A stretch of DNA of 42,738 nucleotides from a virus: positions 1-42,738 of IMG/VR virus record IMGVR_UViG_3300007725_000008. One strand, 5' to 3'. The position numbers and the translations under genes are program-made. Position 1 is the first letter of the stretch. Every line of letters begins with the position of its first letter. The notes beneath the pieces are model-generated. The model saw only the letters and a list, made by a program, of their open reading frames with translations. It did no database searches and had not been told where the DNA came from. This document shows, piece by piece, positions 19,398-27,454 of this stretch.

Positions 19398-19640
19398 TTA
19401 TGACTTCCAGTAAGTGCGGCCTGAAGTAATAGTGCTGTTGATGCGCGTCATGTCTTTGCCGCCATCTGTGTACTTGCTATCTAGCACTTCCATCTCCAAG
19501 TGCATGACCATGTTGCCGACCTGCTTTTTCTTTTCAGCATCGCTTTCATGTTCCATCTTCATGCTATTTTGGATGTTTTCTACCTGATCGCACATATGTA
19601 GTAGCTTTAGGTAATCACGGTCTAATTCATTTACAGCCAT
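19398..19640 (-). CDS. Small helical protein (80 aa)
   Basis: This 80-aa protein is predicted mostly helical, with Met- and Lys/Glu-rich heptad-like segments (residues 5-55) and a polar C-terminus. It fits tightly between the S74 spike gene (2-base gap) and the repeat-protein gene (3-base gap). No family recognised. Position suggests an accessory or assembly factor for the neighbouring receptor-binding proteins. Confidence 0.7.
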   Translation of the reverse strand: MAVNELDRDYLKLLHMCDQVENIQNSMKMEHESDAEKKKQVGNMVMHLEMEVLDSKYTDGGKDMTRINSTITSGRTYWKS

Positions 19641-19642
19641 AT

Positions 19643-21976
19643 TTAGGTTCCTTCTAACTCAGCTATACGCGCCTCAAGCGCATCACATTTTGCCGACAGT
19701 TCTTGTACGGCCTTCACAAGAATAGGATATGAACGAACATAATCCGCCTCTAACTTTTCTGGGTTTGACCAATTCACCAAACGTGTGCGCGAAGAAGATG
19801 AATGATCTAACTCAACATCGTGCAACTCTTGAGCAATAAACCCAATATCTGTCTTTGCACCCAACGATCCATCACGGCGGTTCCAAGTGAACTGCACTGG
19901 ACGCATGTCGTTGATGAAGTCTAGGCCATAGCTAATATCTGCAATCGCAGTCTTGTCGCGCTCGTCTGATAGACTGCTTATAGTCTGAACATTACAACGC
20001 AGTGATGTAATATTATTATCGCCAAGCGTAATTTCGTTTGTTGCGGTTGCACCACTAGGCATGGCTTCATTGCCAACGCAGGTAACATTAGAACCTGTTG
20101 TCAATGCGTTTGTTGTAGAACCGCCTTGGGAATACCCTGCGTTATATCCTAGAAAAGTGTTGTTGGCTCCAGTGTTGACGCTGCGACCTGCATATGCTCC
20201 AAAAGCTGAATTATCATCACCTGAAGTTAAGCTATAGAGAGCTTCATTTCCTAAAGCAGCCGCATATGCCGCTGATGTTAAGCTGTAAAGACTTCTATAA
20301 CCGCTACCTACGTTGTAAGTTCCAGTACCACCACCATACCCACTCTGATAGCCCATAAAGACATTATAATCGCCACCGTCTATGTCGTACCCAGCTTGAT
20401 AACCAATGTTAATATTATAAGCTGATGTGCTAGTGCCACTCGCCATTGCTTGATAGCCAATAGAAACACTCCCTGTAGAGCTATCCGCACCCGCGCCAAT
20501 GGAAACAGCGTATGATCCGGAATTTGAAAGTGTATCTGCATCCCACCCAACGAATACATTGTAATCGCCACTATAGACATTATCACCACTATCATAGCCG
20601 ATTGCGACATTATAATATGGATTACTTGTGGATGATCTACTTAAAGCAAGATAGCCTACAGCTACGGATTGATAATGATTGCCATCGGTCATTGAATTCG
20701 CACCAATAGCCGTACTGTAATCACCAGAACAGTCATTCATAGCATTATAGCCAATAGCGACTTGGTAGTCTTTACTGCTTGAGTTGTAGTTCCCTGCAAA
20801 AGAACCTAAATAAGTGCCGCCTGTTAGAAAAGTGCCATAACCTGAAGCATATCCGATAGCCACAGAATTTGTATCAGTTGCGTTATAATACATAGCGGAA
20901 ACGCCAATAGCGACATTGTTACTCGCTGTAGTTGAGTTGTTAGCTGCTTGATAACCAATACCTACGTTGTTATCGCCAGAGGTTGCACTGGTCAGCGCAT
21001 CCCTTCCTACACCTACGTTTTGGCTGCCTCCTCCCGTCCCGCTTATTGCGTTATATCCGACTGCTACGTTAGAATTTCCCGTGCTATTATCTAAAGCATA
21101 ACTTCCAATAGCGATATTTAAAGAACTTGTGGTTGTGTCAGCACCCGCTTCTCGTCCAATGGCGATATTATGAGTGCCAGAGGTTACGCTTTCACCCGCT
21201 TGCCTTCCTACTGCAACATTATTATCGCCTGAAAAACTGCTGCTAGTTAATGCTTGATAACCAACTGCTACGTTGTCACTACCTGTACTACCACCATCAA
21301 GAGCGGTAGCACCAACCGCAACATTAGAACTTCCTGTAGTCAAAATCTGTCCCGCATTATGACCAACTAATGTATTTGTGGAACCTGAACTAACCAACTG
21401 CCCTGCGGAATAACCAACTGCAACGTTAAAATTTATAGCATTTTGAGAAGTTAGTGCCTGATAACCAACAGCAACATTGTAACTGCCAGTAGTTTCTCCA
21501 TCAAGGGCAAGACCACCAACTGCAACGTTAAAATCGCCTGTCGTTATTGCATTCCCTGCGTCCCCTCCAATACCAATATTTTGATTACCACCGCCCTCAA
21601 GAGATGCCAAAGCACCTTCTCCTATAGGAATATTATCTAACGATCCAGTTGCTGGATCATCAGGCCAAGCACTCTGCCAAGTCATAACATCATTTGACGC
21701 AGCCGTGATAAATACAACCGCGCTGCCAGACAAATTAAGCAATGAGCCTGTGGAGCTTTCAGTCAGTGTGCGTGAAAGCGTTGTGCCTGAAGCGGTATAT
21801 GTACCTGTGCCAATTTCCCAAGCGTCACCATCTTCTATGGTATAACGAACAACATCTCCATCAGACACGCCGCCATCCGCAAACGACTGATAGCCTGTCT
21901 CAGCAGACCCAAGCGTTATCGTGCCTGTGCCAGTGGTTGCCGTAGCGACCTTAACTCTGTTGGCTAATATGACCAT
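19643..21976 (-). CDS. Tail spike/fibre with S74 intramolecular chaperone (777 aa)
   Basis: The N-terminal 100 residues are a small beta domain ([19 protein letters not shown]). Residues about 125-650 are repeats of about 22-27 residues around NVAVGYQAL / NIAIGxxAG, the pattern of YadA-like trimeric head or fibre repeats. The C-terminal 108 residues are a Peptidase_S74 (endosialidase-type) chaperone domain: SDERDK at 670-675, [22 protein letters not shown], then a terminal coiled coil. S670 and K675 have the five-residue spacing of the autocleavage dyad. The chaperone would trimerise the fibre and then be released. Confidence 0.92.
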   Translation of the reverse strand: MVILANRVKVATATTGTGTITLGSAETGYQSFADGGVSDGDVVRYTIEDGDAWEIGTGTYTASGTTLSRTLTESSTGSLLNLSGSAVVFITAASNDVMTWQSAWPDDPATGSLDNIPIGEGALASLEGGGNQNIGIGGDAGNAITTGDFNVAVGGLALDGETTGSYNVAVGYQALTSQNAINFNVAVGYSAGQLVSSGSTNTLVGHNAGQILTTGSSNVAVGATALDGGSTGSDNVAVGYQALTSSSFSGDNNVAVGRQAGESVTSGTHNIAIGREAGADTTTSSLNIAIGSYALDNSTGNSNVAVGYNAISGTGGGSQNVGVGRDALTSATSGDNNVGIGYQAANNSTTASNNVAIGVSAMYYNATDTNSVAIGYASGYGTFLTGGTYLGSFAGNYNSSSKDYQVAIGYNAMNDCSGDYSTAIGANSMTDGNHYQSVAVGYLALSRSSTSNPYYNVAIGYDSGDNVYSGDYNVFVGWDADTLSNSGSYAVSIGAGADSSTGSVSIGYQAMASGTSTSAYNINIGYQAGYDIDGGDYNVFMGYQSGYGGGTGTYNVGSGYRSLYSLTSAAYAAALGNEALYSLTSGDDNSAFGAYAGRSVNTGANNTFLGYNAGYSQGGSTTNALTTGSNVTCVGNEAMPSGATATNEITLGDNNITSLRCNVQTISSLSDERDKTAIADISYGLDFINDMRPVQFTWNRRDGSLGAKTDIGFIAQELHDVELDHSSSSRTRLVNWSNPEKLEADYVRSYPILVKAVQELSAKCDALEARIAELEGT

Positions 21977-21978
21977 AT

Positions 21979-22428
21979 TTAAGCAATTCTGATAATCGCG
22001 TTAGTCGCATCCGCTGTAGGGAACACAATCTGGAAGTCTCCAGATGTCGAAGATTTATCGGAACCAAAGTCCAAAACAACAACGGTGTCTGTGGTGCTAG
22101 ACCCACCACCTGTTGTGGTGTTGTAAATCAACGCTCCACGCGCAGTGATTGTCGCAGATGTAAACGTTAAATCACCGAAGTCCGTTAGCGCAGTAGTTCC
22201 CGAAGTCGTAGGAGTTACGTTGGTCAACGTACCACCGCCCGCGGAATACGAACCAGAGGCACCTACTTCATCGGTTGCCGTGTAATCCGTGGTTGCTGCC
22301 GTGAAAGACGCATTGTTATCATAAAGAGCCAACTTAAAAGTGTGTCCAGTTGACGCTGTAAAGTCGTGTTTCGCTTGAAGCAGTTCCTGCTTAAACGAGG
22401 TACACATAAAGTTTCCAGTAAAGGCCAT
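21979..22428 (-). CDS. Thr/Ser-rich virion protein (149 aa)
   Basis: A 149-aa beta-rich protein beginning [23 protein letters not shown]. The N-terminal helix is followed by Thr/Gly/Ser-rich strands including [16 protein letters not shown] recall similar proteins beside tail genes in marine phages, without a named function. It starts one base before the stop of the 98-aa gene and ends 2 bases before the spike gene. It may be the platform for the spike; that is inference. Confidence 0.8.
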   Translation of the reverse strand: MAFTGNFMCTSFKQELLQAKHDFTASTGHTFKLALYDNNASFTAATTDYTATDEVGASGSYSAGGGTLTNVTPTTSGTTALTDFGDLTFTSATITARGALIYNTTTGGGSSTTDTVVVLDFGSDKSSTSGDFQIVFPTADATNAIIRIA

Positions 22429-22725
22429 TTAAAGTCTCCTTATAAGTTCAGCCAGTTCGGGATGTCCCGCATCATTAAGTGCATTATACACTGTTGTGCG
22501 GTCGCTGCGAATAGCCTGTCTCATATAATATGCAACAAGCGTTTCAATGTGCTTTTGAAAAGCACGAGCTTGGTCCCGTATGCCGGGGTGGGCATCATCG
22601 GAAACCGAAATAATTTTCTCCACGCATTGCTGCGCAAGTTCTTCAGGTGTAAAACCCCTGTTCTCTGTTGTGCGAACCCCAACAACAGGTACATCGTTTT
22701 GAACATCTAAACCAAACTGAAACAT
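22429..22725 (-). CDS. Conserved small phage protein (98 aa)
   Basis: A 98-aa protein whose core (RGFTPEELAQQCVEKIISVSD, then AYYMRQAIRSDRTT and GHPELAELIRRL) is very common in marine phages as I remember them. Predicted all-helical after residue 25. It overlaps the previous gene by one base (TAATG). Function unknown; constant location between adaptor and tail genes suggests a structural or assembly role. Confidence 0.8.
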   Translation of the reverse strand: MFQFGLDVQNDVPVVGVRTTENRGFTPEELAQQCVEKIISVSDDAHPGIRDQARAFQKHIETLVAYYMRQAIRSDRTTVYNALNDAGHPELAELIRRL

Positions 22726-23375
22726 TATTGTTTAGCCCTTATAACTTTACCCGTGCGGTATTCGTCCGTTGTTTCTTTGGCTTCGCCCAACATTTTCAAC
22801 GGCATCATACTTTCTTGAAATCGTTTATCATAATATTGCATCATGTCCTGCTCGCCTTTCATAAATAGATAAGCTTCTACCAAGGCACCGTACAATAAAG
22901 TTAATTCAGCGTTCTCACTCAACCATGTCGTACCGCCGTCCGCTCCCGCCGTCAGACTGGTAGGACGATAAAAATAATGAAGTTCCGCAGTATACGTCGT
23001 ATCAGGAGTAGGAGCTAAGAAAAAATTATCGACGTCGAACTGAGCATAATATCGGGGCGCCCCCGTCGTAGTAGCGTCTGGAGTGTAAGTTTGCAGAAAA
23101 CTTGGGTCTTTAAACTCCACGAAAAACTTGTCTCCGTCTGCTCCCGCTAAACTTAATGAAAAAGGCGCAAGAAAATCGCTTGGACACGCTAGATATTTGT
23201 TTGATGCTGTCGTGGTCGCTGTCGCATTTTTTCGAAACAAGCTTAATTGAGCCATTTTCAAAATACGCTCTTCCGACAAACGAATAAATAAGGACAAATT
23301 ATTTACAAACGTCGTTTCGTCGTTTTCGGTGTAATCTTGAATGGCTTGCTTTAATTGCGCGTATGTAAAACTCAT
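22725..23375 (-). CDS. Head-tail adaptor-type protein (216 aa)
   Basis: The pattern is a helical N-terminus (FTYAQLKQAIQDYTEND, IRLSEERILKMAQL), then strands (CPSDFLAPFSLSL, PRYYAQFDVDNFFLAPTPD, YTAELHYFYRP) and a C-terminal helix bundle (LLYGALVEAYLFMKGE). This mixed fold is that of P22 gp4/T7 gp11-like adaptors that form the ring below the portal. It overlaps its neighbours by 4 bases and 1 base. The 222-aa gene upstream has a related layout, so either could be the main adaptor. Confidence 0.75.
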   Translation of the reverse strand: MSFTYAQLKQAIQDYTENDETTFVNNLSLFIRLSEERILKMAQLSLFRKNATATTTASNKYLACPSDFLAPFSLSLAGADGDKFFVEFKDPSFLQTYTPDATTTGAPRYYAQFDVDNFFLAPTPDTTYTAELHYFYRPTSLTAGADGGTTWLSENAELTLLYGALVEAYLFMKGEQDMMQYYDKRFQESMMPLKMLGEAKETTDEYRTGKVIRAKQ

Positions 23376-23677
23376 GTTGTCACCACCGTAACTCCACCTA
23401 CTTGACCAAAGCCTTGCGGTGATCTCAAATTTGGGTTCTCAACTGTTGGAACGCCAACATATACCGACATAGTTGCCTTAACATCCGGTCTTGCATCTTT
23501 TAAAGCCTGCGCGTCTATAACCTTTCGAAACGGCCCTAACTGAGGCTGCTTTGGCTCGTATTCATCACGCCCAACTAATGCTCCGGTCCACTCCTTGCGC
23601 ATGTCTTTATACCGATACCGAAAACCGGATCGGTCAGAAATCGCAAAAGCGTGTTTACCGGTTGCAAACTTTGGCAT
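23372..23677 (-). CDS. Conserved small virion/neck protein (101 aa)
   Basis: A 101-aa protein with the pattern KHAFAISDRSGFRYRYKDM, KEWTGALV and EYEPKQPQLGP, which I recognise as conserved in marine phages beside the adaptor genes. The C-terminus ends in GGVTVVTT. It overlaps the gene before by one base and the gene after by 4 bases. Function unknown; a neck component is plausible. Confidence 0.8.
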   Translation of the reverse strand: MPKFATGKHAFAISDRSGFRYRYKDMRKEWTGALVGRDEYEPKQPQLGPFRKVIDAQALKDARPDVKATMSVYVGVPTVENPNLRSPQGFGQVGGVTVVTT

Positions 23678-24345
23678 TAGGTTGTCCTAAAGTATTCGTA
23701 CTGAGGCACGACGTTAAATGATGCACGATCACGGTCTTCCGCCATCGCACGTTCAAACTCTTCTTCGTAAACAGCCTTCAAAAGCTGTATGCGTTGCGGC
23801 GCACGTTTCATAGCAATGTAATACGCCAATCCTGCCGCCAAGCACGGGTAAAACCTAAAGGGCATATCCAACGTATTGGTCTGTGCGTCCGCGTCGTCCA
23901 TACGAGTCAAAGCATCGTAGTAAATTACGTCCGTACTATTTTCAGGGACAGGCCATACTTTCAGATTTGGTGTAATCTGACGATCCAAGAAAAACTGAGA
24001 AGGGCGACCCTGCGTGGTTTTGTTTGGTATAGACAAGTACGAATCCCGACTGATCCGATCCAGCGCATAATCCGTATTACTTCTACGAACAACGACAGAC
24101 AGGATGTCAATTACGTCCGCACCAACGTCGTAATCACCATCACCCTGAGTAAGGGTGACAGTGCGCTGTTTTATCGTCCACTGATTCAGCCCACGGTTGG
24201 CCCACTCTGCAAGCATCAGATTCATTGAACGCTTTGCAGTCTTCAGGTCATACCCTGTACGGACTTCTAAGCCACAACGCTCAAAAGCCTCTTCAATGTA
24301 CTCCGCTACATCAAGCTCAAAATCTTTGCTTCCAGAAGTTGTCAT
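23677..24345 (-). CDS. Head-tail connector/adaptor protein, P22 gp4 / T7 gp11-like (222 aa)
   Basis: The N-terminal helix pair (VAEYIEEAFERCGLEVRTGYDLKTA and NLMLAEWANRGLNQWTI) followed by DYDVGADVIDILSVVVRR, PSQFFLDRQITPNLKVWPVP and a C-terminal helix region (PCLAAGLAYYIAMKRAP) is the pattern of tail-tubular-A/gp4-type connectors. The protein would attach beneath the portal ring. The start is 4 bases past the stop of the tiny 45-aa gene. Assignment is by pattern; confidence is moderate to good. Confidence 0.8.
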   Translation of the reverse strand: MTTSGSKDFELDVAEYIEEAFERCGLEVRTGYDLKTAKRSMNLMLAEWANRGLNQWTIKQRTVTLTQGDGDYDVGADVIDILSVVVRRSNTDYALDRISRDSYLSIPNKTTQGRPSQFFLDRQITPNLKVWPVPENSTDVIYYDALTRMDDADAQTNTLDMPFRFYPCLAAGLAYYIAMKRAPQRIQLLKAVYEEEFERAMAEDRDRASFNVVPQYEYFRTT

Positions 24346-24348
24346 CGC

Positions 24349-24486
24349 TTACTTCTTTTTCTTTACCGCGCCACCAGAACGCATCTTCTTCAACATACCG
24401 CCGCCGCGCATCTTCTTAACCATGCCGCCGCCACGCATCTTCTTCATGGGTCCGCCACGCATCTTTTTCTTAGGTTTCATCGCCAT
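24349..24486 (-). CDS. Tiny Lys/Arg/Gly repeat protein (45 aa)
   Basis: A 45-aa frame preceded by an AGGAGA ribosome site 8 bases before the ATG. It is built of about four copies of an 8-residue unit MKKMRGGG and ends in KKKK. It is extremely basic and Gly-rich with no hydrophobic core, so it is probably disordered and could bind nucleic acid or package DNA. It overlaps the upstream 194-aa gene by 17 bases and ends 3 bases before the connector gene. Codons vary between units, which argues for selection at protein level. Function is inferred only from composition. Confidence 0.65.
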   Translation of the reverse strand: MAMKPKKKMRGGPMKKMRGGGMVKKMRGGGMLKKMRSGGAVKKKK

Positions 24487-25054
24487 CGATTAGTCTCCTA
24501 TAAAGGGTTTCTCTTTGCGCAAAGATAGTCTCTACATCATAATCTTTAGCATATTCTTCATAATATCCCAAGGCTTTGAGTTGTTGCGAAGACTTATACA
24601 CCTTAGACAACCTTTGTATGAAAATCATAGCATACTCGTCCGAAACAAGCTGCTCAAAAGTCGCTTCGTCTAAATAATCGTTTTCATCGTCGTGAGGATG
24701 AAAACCCATGAGCCAAACATCACGATCAATAAAGAACCCACGAGATATAGCCTCATTCATCTGCTCTAGGTAATTGTGAAAGGCATCAGGGTCTTTTTTG
24801 TAAGCCAAATCAACTACAATAACGAGATCAAAGGCATCATCAAACTGCGAAATCGTGCTGTACACGGTCTGAAAGTTGTTTTCATACTTGTACAAAACCG
24901 CAACACTACTCTCCGCCCAAGCTTTTTTGGCATAAGGACATGGCGGCAAATTGTTAAAATACGGATTAGGCTTTTGCAAAGTATGCGCAGACCACGCAAG
25001 AATTTCGGTGTATATGTCTTTCTCTAAGTCTGGTTTATACGCAACTGCACTCAT
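24470..25054 (-). CDS. Conserved protein with LPPCPYA motif (194 aa)
   Basis: A 194-aa soluble protein with the motif NLPPCPYAKKAW at 35-46, a hydrophobic strand LVIVVDL (77-83), and helical segments to the end. The PxCP[FY]A element resembles that of DUF1415-like proteins, but the rest does not clearly match. I recall similar genes in marine phages with no known role. It starts at the stop of the next upstream gene (TAATG-type junction) and does not look like a structural protein, so it may be an auxiliary metabolic or host-modifying gene. Confidence 0.75.
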   Translation of the reverse strand: MSAVAYKPDLEKDIYTEILAWSAHTLQKPNPYFNNLPPCPYAKKAWAESSVAVLYKYENNFQTVYSTISQFDDAFDLVIVVDLAYKKDPDAFHNYLEQMNEAISRGFFIDRDVWLMGFHPHDDENDYLDEATFEQLVSDEYAMIFIQRLSKVYKSSQQLKALGYYEEYAKDYDVETIFAQRETLYRRLIDGDET

Positions 25055-25428
25055 TAGCTTACAGAACCCTTTGTACGTTTACGCCGACCTGACAAAACCT
25101 TACCACAGCCTCGCGCTATGACCCCTTGGGCGTTTTCTTTCGGGGTCGGCCTCTTGGCTTTTTGCTTTTCGATTGCGCCGCCGAGGGCTTTGAATTGGAC
25201 TTCCGCGGCTTTGGTGTTTTTGACGAAGGTTTTGCCTTTTGCGCCTTCTCGCTTCTTTTTACGGGCTGTGGCGGCTCTTTCGGACTTGGAAAGACTATTC
25301 GCTTTAGACCTTGGAAGGCATCTGTCAGGATTCTTTTTATCCTTTGAAGTGCCGCACTTACCTTTAATTTTACCATCGGTTCCTATCCTTACCCAGTCTT
25401 GGTCCCGCCATTTTTTAAGCTCGCCCAC
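25054..25428 (-). CDS. Lys/Arg-rich DUF5872-like protein (124 aa), GTG start
   Basis: I place the start at the GTG at 25428, preceded by AGGGG, because the frame further upstream only copies the neighbouring gene in another frame. The protein opens GELKKWRDQDWVRIGTDGKI and continues with KCGTSKDKKNPDRCLPRSKA, SLSKSERAATARKKK and a C-terminal ARGCGKVLSGRRKRTKG. The WVRI / KxPKCxP / SxxExxAA(T)RKKK order resembles the DUF5872 group from memory. It is strongly basic with three Cys. It overlaps the 64-aa gene by 14 bases. DNA or virion packaging role is only a guess. Confidence 0.75.
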   Translation of the reverse strand: MGELKKWRDQDWVRIGTDGKIKGKCGTSKDKKNPDRCLPRSKANSLSKSERAATARKKKREGAKGKTFVKNTKAAEVQFKALGGAIEKQKAKRPTPKENAQGVIARGCGKVLSGRRKRTKGSVS

Positions 25429-25609
25429 TTTTCTTCCCCTTTGCACCCTTCGCGTAGTTAGGGTCCTTGCAGTATTTAGAGGCCGCCATGTTGGCATAAG
25501 CCGACGGATACGTGTCAAAGGTACGCTCGGCCCAAGCCTTACCCGCAGGACAAATTTTGCTACCCTTACTTTTCTTGGACGCGCCTTTACCTTTGCGTGA
25601 ATAAGCCAT
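25415..25609 (-). CDS. Small basic protein (64 aa)
   Basis: A 64-aa basic protein: a Lys/Gly/Ser-rich N-terminus (1-17), then ICPAGKAWAERTFDTYPSAY and ASKYCKDPNYAKG, ending in a Lys-rich tail. The central CPxGKAWA...YPSAYAN...KYCKDPNYA pattern is conserved in small proteins of marine phages as I remember. The start overlaps the upstream stop (TAATG). Two Cys (19 and 47) could pair or bind metal. Function unknown. Confidence 0.75.
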   Translation of the reverse strand: MAYSRKGKGASKKSKGSKICPAGKAWAERTFDTYPSAYANMAASKYCKDPNYAKGAKGKKSGRA

Positions 25610-25827
25610 TATCTTGCCAACCCTATAATTGCTTCCATTAAAGTTTCACTGTTCATCAAACCAGCTACGACCAAAGCACCCACAATCATCCACTTTGCCT
25701 GAAACAAAGTAACTTTTACTTCTTTCATGTCTCTTTGAAGCGTATCCACGCTTTTCACAAGATGATCCTGTTGGGTCTGAAACTTTACCAATTCCAACTC
25801 CAAATCATGAACACTTTTATCAGCCAT
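25609..25827 (-). CDS. Coiled coil plus C-terminal TM protein, XhlA-like (72 aa)
   Basis: I chose the ATG at 25827 because it overlaps the upstream stop (TAATG); a longer frame to 25923 runs back into the previous gene. Residues 8-38 form a predicted coiled coil and residues about 45-70 (AKWMIVGALVVAGLM and following) a membrane segment. This short coiled coil followed by one TM is the layout of XhlA-type haemolysin/holin-accessory proteins. It sits among tiny basic genes, not in the lysis module, so a virion or membrane-docking role is equally possible. Confidence 0.7.
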   Translation of the reverse strand: MADKSVHDLELELVKFQTQQDHLVKSVDTLQRDMKEVKVTLFQAKWMIVGALVVAGLMNSETLMEAIIGLAR

Positions 25828-26120
25828 TAGCATTTCCACCGCTTTCTCGCTTGTCTTAGGCGTGAATTGGGGTCTTTTGCAGCCTTTGGAAACTTCTTCA
25901 TCTGTCCCGCAGAACGTGCGCAATATGACTTACGACGTTTTGCGTCCTTGCTGCCCTTCTTAACCTTGCCTGTTACAGCCGTTTGTAGTTTAGAACTTGG
26001 GTTTTTCTTGCGATACTCTTTTACACCCTTTTCCGTCATACCCGCGCCAGACTTAGTCTTGCGGTAATTAGCCCCTTTGCCAGAGGTGGTACGACGTATT
26101 GGTTCTTCTTTTTTCGCCAT
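25827..26120 (-). CDS. Lys-rich DUF6321-like protein (97 aa)
   Basis: A 97-aa basic protein with the order GMTEKGVKEYRKKNP, LQTAVTGKVKKGSKDAKRRK, SYCARSAGQM and a C-terminal RLRQARKRWKC. This order (GLTxKGxxxY - LxxxVT - GSKxAKRRKSxCARMxG - RKWxC) is that of DUF6321 as I remember it, a family of unknown function common in phages. The two conserved Cys are near residue 67 and at the C-terminus. The start is one base beyond the stop of the 95-aa gene. Confidence 0.8.
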   Translation of the reverse strand: MAKKEEPIRRTTSGKGANYRKTKSGAGMTEKGVKEYRKKNPSSKLQTAVTGKVKKGSKDAKRRKSYCARSAGQMKKFPKAAKDPNSRLRQARKRWKC

Positions 26121-26121
26121 C

Positions 26122-26409
26122 TTACTTCTGTATAAACACAGTTAGTGTGATATTTGCAGGTAAAGTGGCATACAAACCATTGTAGAACAGTATTCCATCT
26201 CCGGGTAGTTCCATGCCAAACAAGCCTTGAGTTTTTTCGTCAATTTCTAAAACTTCCGATCCAGACGAGGCCGATGCGTTATCGTAAATAGTTACATCAC
26301 CAGATGCACCGGAAGCGTGATTTATTAGAAAACCCATCAATCGACCACGTCCAGTTGCAAAAGAACCTGTCGTGTGTCTGTGTACTGCTACTACCTCATT
26401 CCCTGCCAT
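26122..26409 (-). CDS. Small beta-rich capsid/decoration-like protein A (95 aa)
   Basis: A 95-aa beta-strand protein (GRGRLMGFLINHASGASG, VTIYDNAS, LFGMELPGDGILFYNGL, ANITLTVFIQK). It shares length and the motifs GR.RL, a DxG ILF loop and a terminal TVFI/TIFY strand with the next gene, so the two are paralogues. Position between the capsid genes and adaptors suggests a head decoration or head-tail fitting role; that is inference. Confidence 0.75.
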   Translation of the reverse strand: MAGNEVVAVHRHTTGSFATGRGRLMGFLINHASGASGDVTIYDNASASSGSEVLEIDEKTQGLFGMELPGDGILFYNGLYATLPANITLTVFIQK

Positions 26410-26417
26410 GATTTTAC

Positions 26418-26693
26418 CTAACTATAGAATATTGTCATCGCAGTGACGTTAGTGGCCGTTCCAATGTGGATGTCATCTGTAAACAAAATTCCTTCATCAG
26501 GAATGTTTACAGAGTGAGAATCCGTAGCCAAAAAGTCTATGTCTAGAACTGTTGCGCCGCCATTACCATCAGTCAGGGTAAGACGACCCGCGCCCGCTCC
26601 TGTCAAAACCTGAATCTGACGCAATCTAGCGCGACCAACAGAGGCCGCACCAGTACCCGTCAGACGTTTGGCTTTTACGTCTGAATTAGCCAT
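26418..26693 (-). CDS. Small beta-rich capsid/decoration-like protein B (91 aa)
   Basis: A 91-aa beta-strand protein with GRARLRQIQVLTGAGAG, LTLTDGNGG, IPDEGILFTDDIHI and TAMTIFYS. It aligns with protein A along its length: GR.RL, T-D/Y-D turn, P-D/G-GILF and the final aromatic strand. Its start overlaps the stop of the AT-hook gene (TGATG). Tandem paralogues of this size often make mixed oligomers on the capsid surface, which is inference here. Confidence 0.75.
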   Translation of the reverse strand: MANSDVKAKRLTGTGAASVGRARLRQIQVLTGAGAGRLTLTDGNGGATVLDIDFLATDSHSVNIPDEGILFTDDIHIGTATNVTAMTIFYS

Positions 26694-26854
26694 CAGCTAT
26701 CCTTTTTCTTTGCAGGACGGCCACGCTTTTTCACAGGCTTTTCTTCCCACGCCTCATTTACATCAGGCGTAGAAGGATCGTCTGCTTTAAGTGTGCCGTC
26801 TAAGTTTCGTGCGCGAACCCTCTTTCGAGGGTTCATCATGTGTAGCTTACCCAT
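26693..26854 (-). CDS. Small AT-hook-like protein (53 aa)
   Basis: A 53-aa frame with an AGGTGA ribosome site before the ATG at 26854; its stop overlaps the next ATG (TGATG). Basic N-terminus (MNPRKRVRARNLDG), an acidic centre, and a C-terminal KKRGRPAKKK that matches the AT-hook core (RGRP flanked by Lys), which binds the minor groove of AT-rich DNA. It is very likely real because of start signal, coupling and composition. Possible roles are genome condensation or regulation; neither is shown. Confidence 0.7.
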   Translation of the reverse strand: MGKLHMMNPRKRVRARNLDGTLKADDPSTPDVNEAWEEKPVKKRGRPAKKKDS

Positions 26855-26861
26855 GCATCAC

Positions 26862-27344
26862 CTATGAAACGGCTGCACTAAATGGAGTTGCTTCTGTTCC
26901 TGTTGCTGCTTGATTAATAAGTACGCGAAACTTACCAGACGCAACATCTTGAAGCTCGACCTGTCCACCTAGAATGCCACCAGTTGTAGAGCCATCTAGA
27001 GTAATTGTGTCTGAGTCTGCTGCTGTTTCAAAGATAGATGCTGTGGCATCGCTATCATTAGCAACTACTGCAACGCCAGACATTGTGTCGTCGGCACTTG
27101 CAACTTGAATAATATAATCATTTGATGTCACAGTTGTTTGGACAAAGAAACGATATGTATTTCCAGTTCCTGTTGCTGCTGGAAGAGTTACGGTAGCACC
27201 TGAAGCAATGTTTAGGTTCATTGTGCGACCAGCATGTGACGCTGCTGTCAAAGTAACGTCTGCTGCCACAGAAACGAGAGAATCTGATCCGCTAATAAAG
27301 CCAGCAGTAGATGTCACTGGGCCTGAGAATGTAGTTGAAGCCAT
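26862..27344 (-). CDS. Beta-rich head decoration-like protein (160 aa)
   Basis: A 160-aa Thr/Ala/Ser-rich protein opening ASTTFSGPVTSTAGFISGSDS, then alternating strands up to KFRVLINQAATGT. No Cys and few charges, like a decoration or fibre-head protein. It is the first gene after the capsid terminator and has its own 110-base leader with AAGGGG before the ATG, which suggests separate, possibly high expression. I recall the TFSGPVTS opening from marine phage structural genes. Confidence 0.75.
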   Translation of the reverse strand: MASTTFSGPVTSTAGFISGSDSLVSVAADVTLTAASHAGRTMNLNIASGATVTLPAATGTGNTYRFFVQTTVTSNDYIIQVASADDTMSGVAVVANDSDATASIFETAADSDTITLDGSTTGGILGGQVELQDVASGKFRVLINQAATGTEATPFSAAVS

Positions 27345-27454
27345 ATTAATACCCCTTGCACAAGGTTTTGCCTAGCAGTCTGTGCAACGTCAGGTGGGGC
27401 GGAATCCTGTCTGCAAGGCTAATGTTGCCCCAACAGCAGAATAACACATCTTTT
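27345..27454 (-). promoter_or_regulatory. Structured leader of the decoration-like gene
   Basis: The space between the capsid terminator and the 160-aa gene holds two inverted repeats on the transcribed strand. TGGGGC pairs with a distant GCCCCA, and TTGCACA (27381-27387) pairs with TGTGCAA (27356-27362) directly beside the AAGGGG ribosome site. No convincing -35/-10 pair was found. A processed or translation-controlling 5' leader is possible. Confidence 0.45.

Noticed and set aside
17773-21650. Short regular repeats that could suggest a CRISPR array
   Set aside because: They are in-frame coding repeats ([16 protein letters not shown] units) without unique spacers of constant length.
25116-25376. 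Frame with an AT-hook-like KPRGRPRKK in the alternative reading of the 124-aa gene
   Set aside because: It lies wholly inside the better supported basic gene, has no own start signal, and Lys/Arg codons shifted by one base give such strings by chance.
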